A DNA stretch of 64,000 bases from SAR202 cluster bacterium (GTDB lineage Bacteria; Chloroflexota; Dehalococcoidia; Lucifugimonadales; VXLM01). The translations under genes were made by a program, and so were the position numbers. How positions within the stretch are numbered: the first letter of the stretch is position 1; every line of letters begins with the position of its first letter. The notes beneath the pieces are model-generated. The model did no database searches and had not been told where the DNA came from. It worked only from the letters and a program-made list of their open reading frames with translations. Positions 25,230-33,870 of the stretch are shown in pieces. The stretch lies in the NCBI GenBank assembly GCA_022448725.1, contig JAKUTR010000004.1, positions 58,158 to 122,157 of the forward strand, in the 5' to 3' direction.

Positions 25230-27287
25230 ATGACCTATAAACTTGGCGTGGACGTAGGTGGCACTTTCACGGATCTTGCCCTCTACAATACGGATACGAA
25301 CCAACTCGAATTCGCAAAGACCCCCTCTACTTCCGCTAACCAGGCTGTTGGTGTTGCAAGTGGTATTCAGGAACTCGTTCAGCGCCACGCGGTGTCGCCC
25401 GCAAGTGTCGATTTTTTCATTCACGGAACTACGGTTGCGACGAACACACTCCTAGAACGCACTGGCGCGAAAACTGCACTTGTCGTCACGAAAGGATTTC
25501 GCGATATATTGCAAATTGGCCGGCAAGACAGACCCGACCTTTACAACTGGCGTATTCGACGAAAAGAACCCCTTGTACCACGGCATCTTCGCTTTGAAAT
25601 CACCGAGCGAGTATTGCATACAGGTGAAGTACATACCCCTCTCGACAAGGCCAATCTTGGGACGCTAGTTGAGGAAATAAAAGCTGCTGGAGTTGAAGCT
25701 GTCGCGGTTTGCCTTCTCCATTCCTATGCAAATCCTACACACGAAAAGGAGGTAGGTGCAGTTATCGCGGCAAAACTCCCTGACGTGCCACTCTCCCTCT
25801 CCCACGAAATCCTCCCCGAGTTCAAAGAATATGAGCGAATGAGTACGTCTGTCATCAATGCTTATGTCGCACCTGTGATGGAACGCTACCTTACTAGACT
25901 ACAAAAGAGCATAGCTGAGGTCGGCGTAAAGTCTGATCTTTACATCATGCAGTCCAATGGCGGGACTATGGGAGCTGAGACTGCCATTGAGCGACCAGTT
26001 CACACAATACTATCTGGGCCAGCTGCAGGTGTAATTGGTGCGGTTGCCATCGCAGGTCAGGCCAACCAACCAAACAGTATTTCGATAGATATGGGTGGCA
26101 CGAGCTTTGATGTCTCGCTCTCGTACCAAGGCGAGGTCCGTCGTACGCAAGAAAGCGAGATCGAACGCCTTCCCGTCAAGGTACCTATGGTCGATATCCA
26201 CACCCTTGGAGCTGGGGGAGGCAGTATCGCCTGGGTCGATCCCGGGGGAGCAATGAGGGTAGGGCCGCAGAGCGCCGGAGCGGATCCAGGCCCCGCCTGC
26301 TATGGCCGTGGAGGTGCCGAACCGACCGTTACGGACGCAAACCTTGTCCTGGGCCGCTTAGGCACCAAGAGTCTACTCGGCGGGAATATGACCCTGGACA
26401 TTGAATTAGCCCGTAAATCCATCTCGGACAAACTTGCAGACCCGCTAGGCATGTCGATTGAAGACGCAGCTGAAGGCATCATCCGAGTCGTTAACGCCAG
26501 TATGGTGAAAGGCATCCGCGTAGTATCGGTATCCAAGGGCTACGACCCGCGTGAATTTTGCTTAGTGGCTTTTGGAGGCGCAGGTCCGGTGCACGTTTCT
26601 GAACTCGCATCAGAGATGGATATCCCTAAAGTTTTAGTCCCGATCGCACCGGGGGTTACTTCTGCACTTGGGCTCCTCATGGCCGACTTGAGACATGATT
26701 TCGCCCAGACTGTACTAAAACCCGGTCACGAACTATCACCATCAGATATCACATCCTGGTACCAGAACCTCGAAAAGGACGCAGTCTCACAAATGGAGCG
26801 TGAGGGTGTCCTTCGAGATGAAATGACCTTAATTCGAACCGTGGACGTTCGATATACCGGGCAAGGCTACGAGTTGCAGGTTCCTTCGGCTTCTGGCCAA
26901 TTAAGCGATGCGGACTTGGACCAAATATTTGAAAGATTTCACGAGGCTCACATTCGAGCCTACGGCTACGACTCCCGGGATAATTCAGTTGAGGTTGTAA
27001 ACCTACGTCTAACGGCTTTGGCGACAATGCCACGACCTGACTTAGTTAGCACCGCAGTTAACTCTGCAAAAGACTCATCTCGTGCGATCACAGGTGAACG
27101 CAACGTCATCTTTGGCGGAAATCCCATAACTACAAATATCTACGACCGGTCAGAGTTGCTGCCCGGGGATACTATTACAGGCCCGGCGGTATTAGAACAG
27201 TTGGATTCGACCACAGTGGTATGGCCTGATCAAACCGCCCAGGTTGACAAATACCTCAACCTACTCCTAACACGAACCTCGGATTAA
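25230..27287 (+). CDS. hyuA: Hydantoinase/5-oxoprolinase subunit A
   Basis: A 685-residue ATP-dependent subunit that, with HyuB, opens cyclic amides (hydantoins, 5-oxoproline) or carboxylates ketones in related complexes. The N-terminal ATPase-fold motif GVDVGGTFTDLALY is at residues 6-19, and HGTTVATNTLLERTGAKTALV follows. The second half of the ATPase fold shows SIDMGGTSFDVSL near 287 and VAFGGAGPVHVSELA near 447. C-terminal segments match the hydantoinase A C-terminal domain. hyuB starts ten bases after the stop. A third gene for an M19 dipeptidase-like protein completes the operon, consistent with hydrolysis of the opened product. Confidence 0.94.
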   Translation: MTYKLGVDVGGTFTDLALYNTDTNQLEFAKTPSTSANQAVGVASGIQELVQRHAVSPASVDFFIHGTTVATNTLLERTGAKTALVVTKGFRDILQIGRQDRPDLYNWRIRRKEPLVPRHLRFEITERVLHTGEVHTPLDKANLGTLVEEIKAAGVEAVAVCLLHSYANPTHEKEVGAVIAAKLPDVPLSLSHEILPEFKEYERMSTSVINAYVAPVMERYLTRLQKSIAEVGVKSDLYIMQSNGGTMGAETAIERPVHTILSGPAAGVIGAVAIAGQANQPNSISIDMGGTSFDVSLSYQGEVRRTQESEIERLPVKVPMVDIHTLGAGGGSIAWVDPGGAMRVGPQSAGADPGPACYGRGGAEPTVTDANLVLGRLGTKSLLGGNMTLDIELARKSISDKLADPLGMSIEDAAEGIIRVVNASMVKGIRVVSVSKGYDPREFCLVAFGGAGPVHVSELASEMDIPKVLVPIAPGVTSALGLLMADLRHDFAQTVLKPGHELSPSDITSWYQNLEKDAVSQMEREGVLRDEMTLIRTVDVRYTGQGYELQVPSASGQLSDADLDQIFERFHEAHIRAYGYDSRDNSVEVVNLRLTALATMPRPDLVSTAVNSAKDSSRAITGERNVIFGGNPITTNIYDRSELLPGDTITGPAVLEQLDSTTVVWPDQTAQVDKYLNLLLTRTSD

Positions 27288-27297
27288 TGAGGCTAAT

Positions 27298-29037
27298 ATG
27301 ACCACACCAACAATCGATCCGATTACTCTTGAGGTAATGCGTAATGGATTCTATTCCATCGCTGATGAGATGATCGCCGCCCTGGTTAGATCTAGTTATT
27401 CCACTAACATCAAGGACCGACGGGATACATCCGGAGCAATTTACACTGGAGGCGGGGATGTAGTGGTAGTTGCCCAGAGTGAGATTGGCACTCCGCTGCA
27501 CCTTGGTACGATGCATTCAGCGGTACTGTCCGCAATGGATCAGTACCCTTTCGAAGAACTTGAACCAGGTGATGCAGTTGCGCTCAATACTCCTTACCCT
27601 GCCGGCCCAGGACATTTAAACGATCTTTGTCTGATATCTCCTATTTTCTTCAACGACCAACTAATCGCAATCACTGCGAACCAGGCTCACCACGTGGATA
27701 TGGGTGGCTTCGCTCCTGGATCCATGCCGTTCGGGGTCAGTGAGATTTTTCAAGAGGGGCTCCAAATCCCACCTGTCCGCCTGTTTCGCAACGGTGAGCT
27801 TGATCGCGACCTTTGGAACATGATTGCTCAAAATGTCAGGCCCCAAAAGGAGGTGCGAGGCGATCTCCTCGCTCAGTTCGCTGCTAACAATGTCGCACAA
27901 CGAAGATTGATCGAACTTGCATCGCGATACGGCGTGGACACTGTAGAACAGTATCTAGACGAGATGTTGAACTACTCTGAGCGTCGTATGAAAGCTGCAC
28001 TCAAACAGATACCGATAGGGGTATACGAGTTTGAGGATGTAATGGAGGGCGATGGTATCGTCACTGATAAGATCACCATTCGGGTCCGGATCGAGGCTAA
28101 CGGCGATTCACTGTTGGCAGACTTCAGTGAGACTGATGATGGGTGCTTGGGACCGCTGAACTGCCGGTGGCCATCAGTTGCTGCATGTGTCTACTATGTC
28201 CTAAAGGCCTGCCTAGACCCTGAATTGCCTCCAAATGCCGGGGCATACCGTCCTATAGATGTCCGAGTACGCGATGGTAGCTTGCTTTCAGCGCAATACC
28301 CTACAGCGGTATGCAATGCCAATATCATAACAACCCAACGAATAACTGACGTACTTCTAGGAGCTCTTGCTCCCGTTATACCAGACAAGGTGCTGGCTGC
28401 ATGCTCTGGGACGATGAACCTCCTAAATATCGGAGGTATCGATCCTCGCAACGGCATCTACTACAACTATATAGAAACGTATGCTGGCGGTCAGGGAGCA
28501 ATGCACGACGTAGATGGTATGGACGCCGTGCAAAATCATATGACAAACACCCGCAACGCTCCGGTCGAATCAATCGAACTTGCCTACCCTTTGTTAGTAG
28601 AAACTTATGGATTGGTCCCTGATTCGGAAGGACCCGGTGAAAATCGAGGCGGTGTCGGGATACGTCGGCATCTAAGAGTTACAGGAGAAAGTGTCAAATT
28701 AACCTTAAGCTCAGACCGTGTTGAGATCGGGCCTTGGGGTTTATTCGGTGGTAGTTCGGCTACACCTTCAAAATGCGTTATCAACGCCCCGGATGGAAGT
28801 GAGAAACCCCTACCGTCAAAGGTCACCACATCGGTCTCCAATAACGAAGTTATCAAGACCCAGACCCCGGGTGGAGGCGGTTGGGGTGACCCAAAGCAGC
28901 GCGACCCACGTTCAGTCCAACTTGATGTGCTTGAAGGTATCGTATCCGTGGAACGAGCCCGGGATATTTATGGTGTTGCGATAGATGCCAACTCGATGGA
29001 AGTAGACCTCGTAACAACTGAACGACTCCGCAATTAG
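27298..29037 (+). CDS. hyuB: Hydantoinase/5-oxoprolinase subunit B
   Basis: The 579-residue partner of HyuA. Characteristic features include the opening PITLEVMRNGFYSIADEM, then DRRDTSGAIYTGGGDVV near 42 and GDAVALNTPYPAGPGHLNDL near residue 90. TANQAHHVDMGG with probable metal-binding histidine and aspartate follows, and the C-terminal TPGGGGWGDPKQRDP is a hallmark of the family. HyuB carries the metal-dependent ring-opening site in characterised complexes. The gene follows hyuA by ten bases with a TGAGG ribosome-binding site. Substrate specificity (hydantoin, 5-oxoproline, creatinine-like or acetone-like) cannot be decided from sequence. Confidence 0.94.
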   Translation: MTTPTIDPITLEVMRNGFYSIADEMIAALVRSSYSTNIKDRRDTSGAIYTGGGDVVVVAQSEIGTPLHLGTMHSAVLSAMDQYPFEELEPGDAVALNTPYPAGPGHLNDLCLISPIFFNDQLIAITANQAHHVDMGGFAPGSMPFGVSEIFQEGLQIPPVRLFRNGELDRDLWNMIAQNVRPQKEVRGDLLAQFAANNVAQRRLIELASRYGVDTVEQYLDEMLNYSERRMKAALKQIPIGVYEFEDVMEGDGIVTDKITIRVRIEANGDSLLADFSETDDGCLGPLNCRWPSVAACVYYVLKACLDPELPPNAGAYRPIDVRVRDGSLLSAQYPTAVCNANIITTQRITDVLLGALAPVIPDKVLAACSGTMNLLNIGGIDPRNGIYYNYIETYAGGQGAMHDVDGMDAVQNHMTNTRNAPVESIELAYPLLVETYGLVPDSEGPGENRGGVGIRRHLRVTGESVKLTLSSDRVEIGPWGLFGGSSATPSKCVINAPDGSEKPLPSKVTTSVSNNEVIKTQTPGGGGWGDPKQRDPRSVQLDVLEGIVSVERARDIYGVAIDANSMEVDLVTTERLRN

Positions 29038-29072
29038 TGCGTCTTCGGTGAGTTAGATAAGGAGGCCGAATT

Positions 29073-30176
29073 TTGTTGATTATCGACGGCGACTACCCCA
29101 TGGCAATTGGTGCACTTGAGGCTGGTAGAGACCTACGCCTCTCAATTGAAGAAGTCCGAAGAGCGGAAGCTATCCCAAGTATGTTCAAGTGGCCTGACGA
29201 TGGCACAATGGCTACCCTGCCAGAAATGCGGAAAGCGAAGATCGCAGTGGCACTAGTAAAAATCGCCGTTTGCGTCAAAAAACCAGGCCATATCCACGGG
29301 GAGTATCGTTCCCGCGAATCAGCGCACGCAGCAGGGAGGGGCCATCTCGCCTACTATCAACTACTCCAAACGGAGGGAGAAAGTCGCATTCTCGACACAT
29401 CATCGAAATTCACCTCCCATATGAGCAAGTGGGAAGAGGTGGACAATTATGATGACCTACCGGTCGGGATGGTTATCGGTATGGAGGGAGCTGACTCAAT
29501 ATCATGGCCCGAACAGGTGCACGAGTGGTATGACGAGGGATTACGTGTTATTAGTCTCTCCCACTACGGCGTGAGTTACTACTCGCACGGTACCGGAACT
29601 GGGACAGATGGTGGACTTACTCCACTAGGTAAGCCGCTACTACGGGAGATGGAAAAGCTCGGCATTATTTTGGACGTCACACACACATCTGATCAGTCAG
29701 TCCGAGAAGAGTTAGAGTTATTTAACGGCCCAGTTCTGGCAAGTCACCAGAACTGTAGAACATTGGTGCCTGGAGAGCGTCAACAACCAGACGACATCCT
29801 TCTTGAGGTAATTCGGCGTGGTGGTGTAATAGGGGCCTCAATGGACACGTGGATGTTAAATAAACACCACTCAATCGACTGGGAACTTCTCAGGATCAAA
29901 AGACGGCCGGTTTATGCTAGCGAATTGATCACACTTGAAGATCTCGTGGACCACATGGACCATGTCTGCCAACTGGCCGGTAATTCAAAGCATGCCGCTA
30001 TTGGCGGAGACACCGATGGTCAGGGGGGGTCGGACGGAGCTCCCGATGATGTCGACACCGTTGCCGACTATCAGAAGATTGCTGACATCCTATCTCACCG
30101 AGGCTACTCAAGTACCGATGTAGAAAACATAATGTATAAAAACTGGCAACGGTTTTTCGAAAAATGGTTACCTTAA
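29073..30176 (+). CDS. M19 membrane-dipeptidase-like protein with an unusual N-terminal metal site
   Basis: A 367-residue amidohydrolase-type protein. The family glutamate is seen in GMEGADSI (about residue 134), and the two later zinc-ligand histidines in LDVTHTSD (about 204) and LASHQNCR (about 225). At the N-terminus, where renal-dipeptidase relatives have DGHND with the His-x-Asp pair, this protein reads IDGDYPMAIG, so the histidine is missing. It may bind one metal, or use another residue. There is no signal peptide. The TTG start at 29073 has a perfect AAGGAGG seven bases upstream. Its place after hyuAB suggests it hydrolyses an N-acyl or dipeptide-like intermediate. Confidence 0.82.
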   Translation: MLIIDGDYPMAIGALEAGRDLRLSIEEVRRAEAIPSMFKWPDDGTMATLPEMRKAKIAVALVKIAVCVKKPGHIHGEYRSRESAHAAGRGHLAYYQLLQTEGESRILDTSSKFTSHMSKWEEVDNYDDLPVGMVIGMEGADSISWPEQVHEWYDEGLRVISLSHYGVSYYSHGTGTGTDGGLTPLGKPLLREMEKLGIILDVTHTSDQSVREELELFNGPVLASHQNCRTLVPGERQQPDDILLEVIRRGGVIGASMDTWMLNKHHSIDWELLRIKRRPVYASELITLEDLVDHMDHVCQLAGNSKHAAIGGDTDGQGGSDGAPDDVDTVADYQKIADILSHRGYSSTDVENIMYKNWQRFFEKWLP

Positions 30177-30370
30177 ATTTCAAATCAATCGAAGTGGGCA
30201 ATGAAATTTGCTGCCCCCAACGCCTCGCCAAGAATCCCACCTTCCTGTAAGTAATTAAGACATATCGTCTCAGACGAGCTTAGTACTGCCTATCACCTTC
30301 AGCCAACACAGGCCTATGTGATAAGCTCCACACAGACTCACTACACACTCACTTCCATGGCTGTGATGCG

Positions 30371-31522
30371 GTGGACGAACAGCTACGACTCCAAATTAAA
30401 GCTATTCACAACAGTTCCACTGTGGCCTGCATTGTCGTCACAGGAGGTGGTGCCGGTGCGATCTCAATGTTACTTGAAACCCCCGGTGCCTCTAGAACGG
30501 TCTTAGAGGCACTGGTTCCGTACTCTCAAAGTGCTCTTGCCGAGTTTCTGGGATACGTTCCGGACAAGAGCGTGTCGCGTGATACAGCCTTGTCCATGGC
30601 TGACAGAGCAAGGCAACGCGCATTGATACTCAAGGGAACCAGCAACAATCCTGCTGCGGGTATTGGCTGCACTGCTTCCCTCGTAAGTGATAATGAAAAG
30701 AAAGGTAAGCACCGGCTTCATGTAGCAGCCTGGGATGATAACGGTATTACCACCTTTGACCTGCAGTTGACTAAGGAGCTCCGAGACCGCGCTGCCGAGG
30801 ATGAAATCGTTAGTCGAGTAGTGATCCAAGCATTATCCCAGGCCAGTGGGGTAGTTTCAGATAAAATGGTAGACATCTTGCCCTCTGAAACACTCAACAC
30901 TCAACACTCGGATGCAACGGACTTGGTCGACCTTGTCCTTAGAGATGAGTTGCATAGCCTCCTTTTGACACCAGAGGGTGCACTGGTCCCCAACGGAACC
31001 GTTAGTGGGGGCGTACTTTGTGGCTCCTTTGATCCTTTACATAAGGGGCATATTGAACTGGCAAGAGCCGCGTCGAAAATACTAGGGGGCCCTGTAGTCT
31101 TCGAAATGTCTGTACATAATGTCGACAAGCCTCCACTGGAAGTCGGTATAGTTTGGAAAAGGTTGCGCCAATTCCAAGACTCACATTCCGTTGTTGTTAC
31201 TAGTAAATCAACATTCCACGAGAAAGCGCGACTGATGCCAGAATGCACTTTCATAATCGGATACGACACTGCCCTACGCCTTTTTGAACCGCGATATTAT
31301 GGCACTGCTGAGCAGATGTTAGAGTCCCTTCGCACATTGGCAACGACCGGCTGTCGTTTCCTAGTCGCCGGCCGAGAGAATTCAAGCGGGATGTTCAAGA
31401 CCTTAGAGAATATTCCCGTACCTGCGGAGTTCAAGGGCATGCTAGATTCTATCCCTGAATCACAGTTCCGAGTTAACCTATCTTCAAGCGATTTACGTGA
31501 AGCTTCAGGGACGGGTAAGTAA
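30371..31522 (+). CDS. CinA-C-like domain fused to a NadD/cytidylyltransferase-like domain
   Basis: A 383-residue two-domain protein. Residues about 5-180 resemble the CinA C-terminal (nicotinamide-nucleotide amidase-type) fold, with VTGGGAGAISMLLETPGAS, LGYVPDKSVSRDTALSMADRAR and GIGCTASL. Residues about 210-383 form a nucleotidyltransferase domain with GGVLCGSFDPLHKGHIELA, the G-x-F-x-P-x-H-x-GH motif, and a late SSSDLREASG, the ISST/S-x-x-R-type nucleotide site. The pair suggests pyridine-nucleotide salvage in one chain, which is inference. It starts with GTG and lacks a clear ribosome-binding site, so the start is uncertain. UbiD begins two bases after its stop. Confidence 0.75.
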   Translation: MDEQLRLQIKAIHNSSTVACIVVTGGGAGAISMLLETPGASRTVLEALVPYSQSALAEFLGYVPDKSVSRDTALSMADRARQRALILKGTSNNPAAGIGCTASLVSDNEKKGKHRLHVAAWDDNGITTFDLQLTKELRDRAAEDEIVSRVVIQALSQASGVVSDKMVDILPSETLNTQHSDATDLVDLVLRDELHSLLLTPEGALVPNGTVSGGVLCGSFDPLHKGHIELARAASKILGGPVVFEMSVHNVDKPPLEVGIVWKRLRQFQDSHSVVVTSKSTFHEKARLMPECTFIIGYDTALRLFEPRYYGTAEQMLESLRTLATTGCRFLVAGRENSSGMFKTLENIPVPAEFKGMLDSIPESQFRVNLSSSDLREASGTGK

Positions 31523-31524
31523 AG

Positions 31525-32982
31525 ATGGCATTCAAGGACCTACGAGAATTCATAACCTTCCTAGAAAAAAAGGGTGACCTCCGGCGGATCACGCAACAGG
31601 TGAGTCGGGACCTAGAAATCACAGAGATTACTGACCGGGTTGTTAAATCTGATGGTCCTGCCCTGCTCTTCGAAAATGTCGACGGCTATGAGATCCCTCT
31701 CGCGATAAACCTCTTCGGGACCCACCAACGGATGGCGTGGGCTCTAGGGGTTGAAGACATTGATGAAATTAGTAACCGAGTAAAAGATCTTCTAGAGATG
31801 GCCAAAGCCGGCACGCCTGATGGTATCACTGGCAAATTAAAAGCTCTTGGAGAAATAGTGGGCATCGCTAAGACGAAGCCAAAACTTGTGAGTAAGGCTC
31901 CGTGCCAAGAAGTGGTCATCACAGGTGCCGATGTTGATCTGGAGTCGTTACCAACCCTTAAATGTTGGCCGGAGGACGCAGGTCGGTTCATCACTCTTCC
32001 ACTGGTTATAAGTCACGATCCGGAGACTTGCTCCCGTAATGTCGGAACTTATCGTATGCAAGTCTACGACCGCAAAACAACTGGCATGCATTGGCAGTCC
32101 CACAGAAATGCAGCTCGTCATTTTCGTGAAGGAGAGGCGCGTGAAGATCATCGGCTTGACGTCGCGGTTGCCCTCGGCGGCGACCCAGTGACAATATGGG
32201 CGGGATCGATGCCTCTACCACCTGGAATTGATGAAATAATGGTAGCTGGAATATTACGCCAGCAAGCGGTCGAGATGGTGAAGTGTAAAACAAGTGATCT
32301 CGAGGTACCCGCCCATGCTGAGATTGTTCTAGAAGGCTACGTCGTACCGGGCGAGAACCGTAGCGAAGGGCCATTCGGTGACCACACCGGATATTACTCC
32401 TTGGAAGATAGCTACCCGGTGTTCCACATTGAAGCGATAACGCATCGTCGCGAACCTATTTACCCAACAACCATAGTTGGTCGTCCACCGACGGAGGACT
32501 ATTTTATGGGACACGCTAGCGAGCGCGTTATGCTACCTGCGTTACAAATGACGGTCCCTGAAATTGTCGACTACAACATGCCCGCTGAGGGGATCTTCAC
32601 TAACTACGTCCTTGTCTCCGTTAAGAAGGAGTATCCTGGGCATGTACAGAAGGTCATGTATGCTCTCTGGGGCCTTGGTCAGATGTCACTTGTGAAAGCC
32701 ATCGTTGTTTTTGATGAACATGTTGACGTCCATGACCTTTCGGAAATAGCATGGAGACTTGGAGCCAATGTGGATCCCCGACGCGACATCATATTCGTCG
32801 ATGGACCGATTGACGATCTCGACCACGCATCCTCTAACCCAAGATATGGCAGTAAGATTGGAATTGACGCAACTGCGAAAACTGAGATCGAGGGTCGTAG
32901 TCGCGAGTGGCCGCCCGAGATCATGATGACCGATGAAATCAAAGAACTCGTCGACTCTAAGTGGCCAAGCTACGGAATCTGA
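31525..32982 (+). CDS. ubiD: UbiD-family prenylated-FMN decarboxylase
   Basis: A 485-residue decarboxylase using prenylated FMN. It opens with FKDLREFITFLEKKGDLRRI, the standard N-terminus of the family. The active-site region ENRSEGPFGDHTGYY lies near residue 275, and NVGTYRMQVYDRKTTGMHWQ near 170. It sits between the CinA/NadD fusion (two-base gap) and a UbiA-type prenyltransferase (12-base gap). This UbiD-UbiA pairing is expected in the futalosine route to menaquinone (MqnL and MqnP), or in ubiquinone synthesis. I favour menaquinone because of the presumed lineage. The UbiX partner that makes the cofactor is not in the window. Confidence 0.93.
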   Translation: MAFKDLREFITFLEKKGDLRRITQQVSRDLEITEITDRVVKSDGPALLFENVDGYEIPLAINLFGTHQRMAWALGVEDIDEISNRVKDLLEMAKAGTPDGITGKLKALGEIVGIAKTKPKLVSKAPCQEVVITGADVDLESLPTLKCWPEDAGRFITLPLVISHDPETCSRNVGTYRMQVYDRKTTGMHWQSHRNAARHFREGEAREDHRLDVAVALGGDPVTIWAGSMPLPPGIDEIMVAGILRQQAVEMVKCKTSDLEVPAHAEIVLEGYVVPGENRSEGPFGDHTGYYSLEDSYPVFHIEAITHRREPIYPTTIVGRPPTEDYFMGHASERVMLPALQMTVPEIVDYNMPAEGIFTNYVLVSVKKEYPGHVQKVMYALWGLGQMSLVKAIVVFDEHVDVHDLSEIAWRLGANVDPRRDIIFVDGPIDDLDHASSNPRYGSKIGIDATAKTEIEGRSREWPPEIMMTDEIKELVDSKWPSYGI

Positions 32983-32994
32983 CTCGGTAGTTTA

Positions 32995-33870
32995 ATGACC
33001 AAATTGAGACCCTCAGTATTTCAACGGGTGTTACACCTTCCTGACGCGATCAAATTCCAGGAAAGTGTCTTTGCTCTCCCCTTCGCCTACAGTGGAATGG
33101 TTCTCGCTGCGGAGGGCTTACCAACATGGCAACAGTTCCTGTGGATAACAATCGCAATGGTGAGCGCGAGAACGCTTGGCATGTCCGCAAACCGGATTAT
33201 TGATCATCACATCGATATAGAAAATCCCCGAACGTCGCAACGTCACCTCCCTAGGGGTCTTGTCCTACCCATTGACATGTGGGCACTAACTATCATTTCA
33301 GGGCTCGTTTTTTTCATCGCAGCAGCCCAGCTTAACCTCCTGGCTCTACTACTTGCGCCAATTGCAGCCGCATACCTGATCTTCTATCCCTTCACCAAAC
33401 GTTTCACCTGGGCTGCTAACTTTTTGCTCGGATGGGCACTGGCCATAGCACCGTCAGCTGCGTGGATAGGCGTAACGGGTAATTTGAGTTGGGAACCAAT
33501 CTTACTATCAACTGCGGTAGCGTTATGGGCAGGAAGTTTTGATATTCTCTATCACGTCCAAGACATAGACTTCTATCGGGCGAGCGGACTACATTCTGTT
33601 GCTGAGCGGTTCGGGATCAAGAACGCCTTTCGCGTATCCGCCAGCCTCGACGCAGGTGCGGTCGTGTGCCTTATGGGAGTAGGGGGCCTACTCGATCTTC
33701 CCTACCCCTACTACCTAGGCACCATATTGGCCGCTGGGATCATGGCATACAAATATAAGGTTGTGTCGCCTAACGATCTTTCTCGAATGGGTACGGCTTT
33801 CGGACGTACGAATGCTATTGTTTCAACAACGGTATTTTCTGGTACTTTAGTATCGGTGGTGGCGTTCTAA
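32995..33870 (+). CDS. ubiA: UbiA-family polyprenyltransferase (probably menaquinone, MqnP-like)
   Basis: A 291-residue integral membrane enzyme that attaches a polyprenyl chain to an aromatic acid. The first Asp-rich motif NRIIDHHIDIENPRT is near residue 65-79 and the second (YHVQDIDFYR) near 186. About eight hydrophobic helices are visible. The segment KFQESVFALPFAYSGMVLAA and the SARTLGMSANR block resemble the futalosine-pathway MqnP group more than E. coli UbiA. It is co-transcribed with UbiD and overlaps the convergent ThDP-enzyme gene by four bases. Confidence 0.92.
   Translation: MTKLRPSVFQRVLHLPDAIKFQESVFALPFAYSGMVLAAEGLPTWQQFLWITIAMVSARTLGMSANRIIDHHIDIENPRTSQRHLPRGLVLPIDMWALTIISGLVFFIAAAQLNLLALLLAPIAAAYLIFYPFTKRFTWAANFLLGWALAIAPSAAWIGVTGNLSWEPILLSTAVALWAGSFDILYHVQDIDFYRASGLHSVAERFGIKNAFRVSASLDAGAVVCLMGVGGLLDLPYPYYLGTILAAGIMAYKYKVVSPNDLSRMGTAFGRTNAIVSTTVFSGTLVSVVAF

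Noticed and set aside
30175..30211. AAATTTCA/TGAAATTT inverted repeat after the dipeptidase gene
   Set aside because: AT-only stem with a long loop and no T-tract, too weak to call a terminator.
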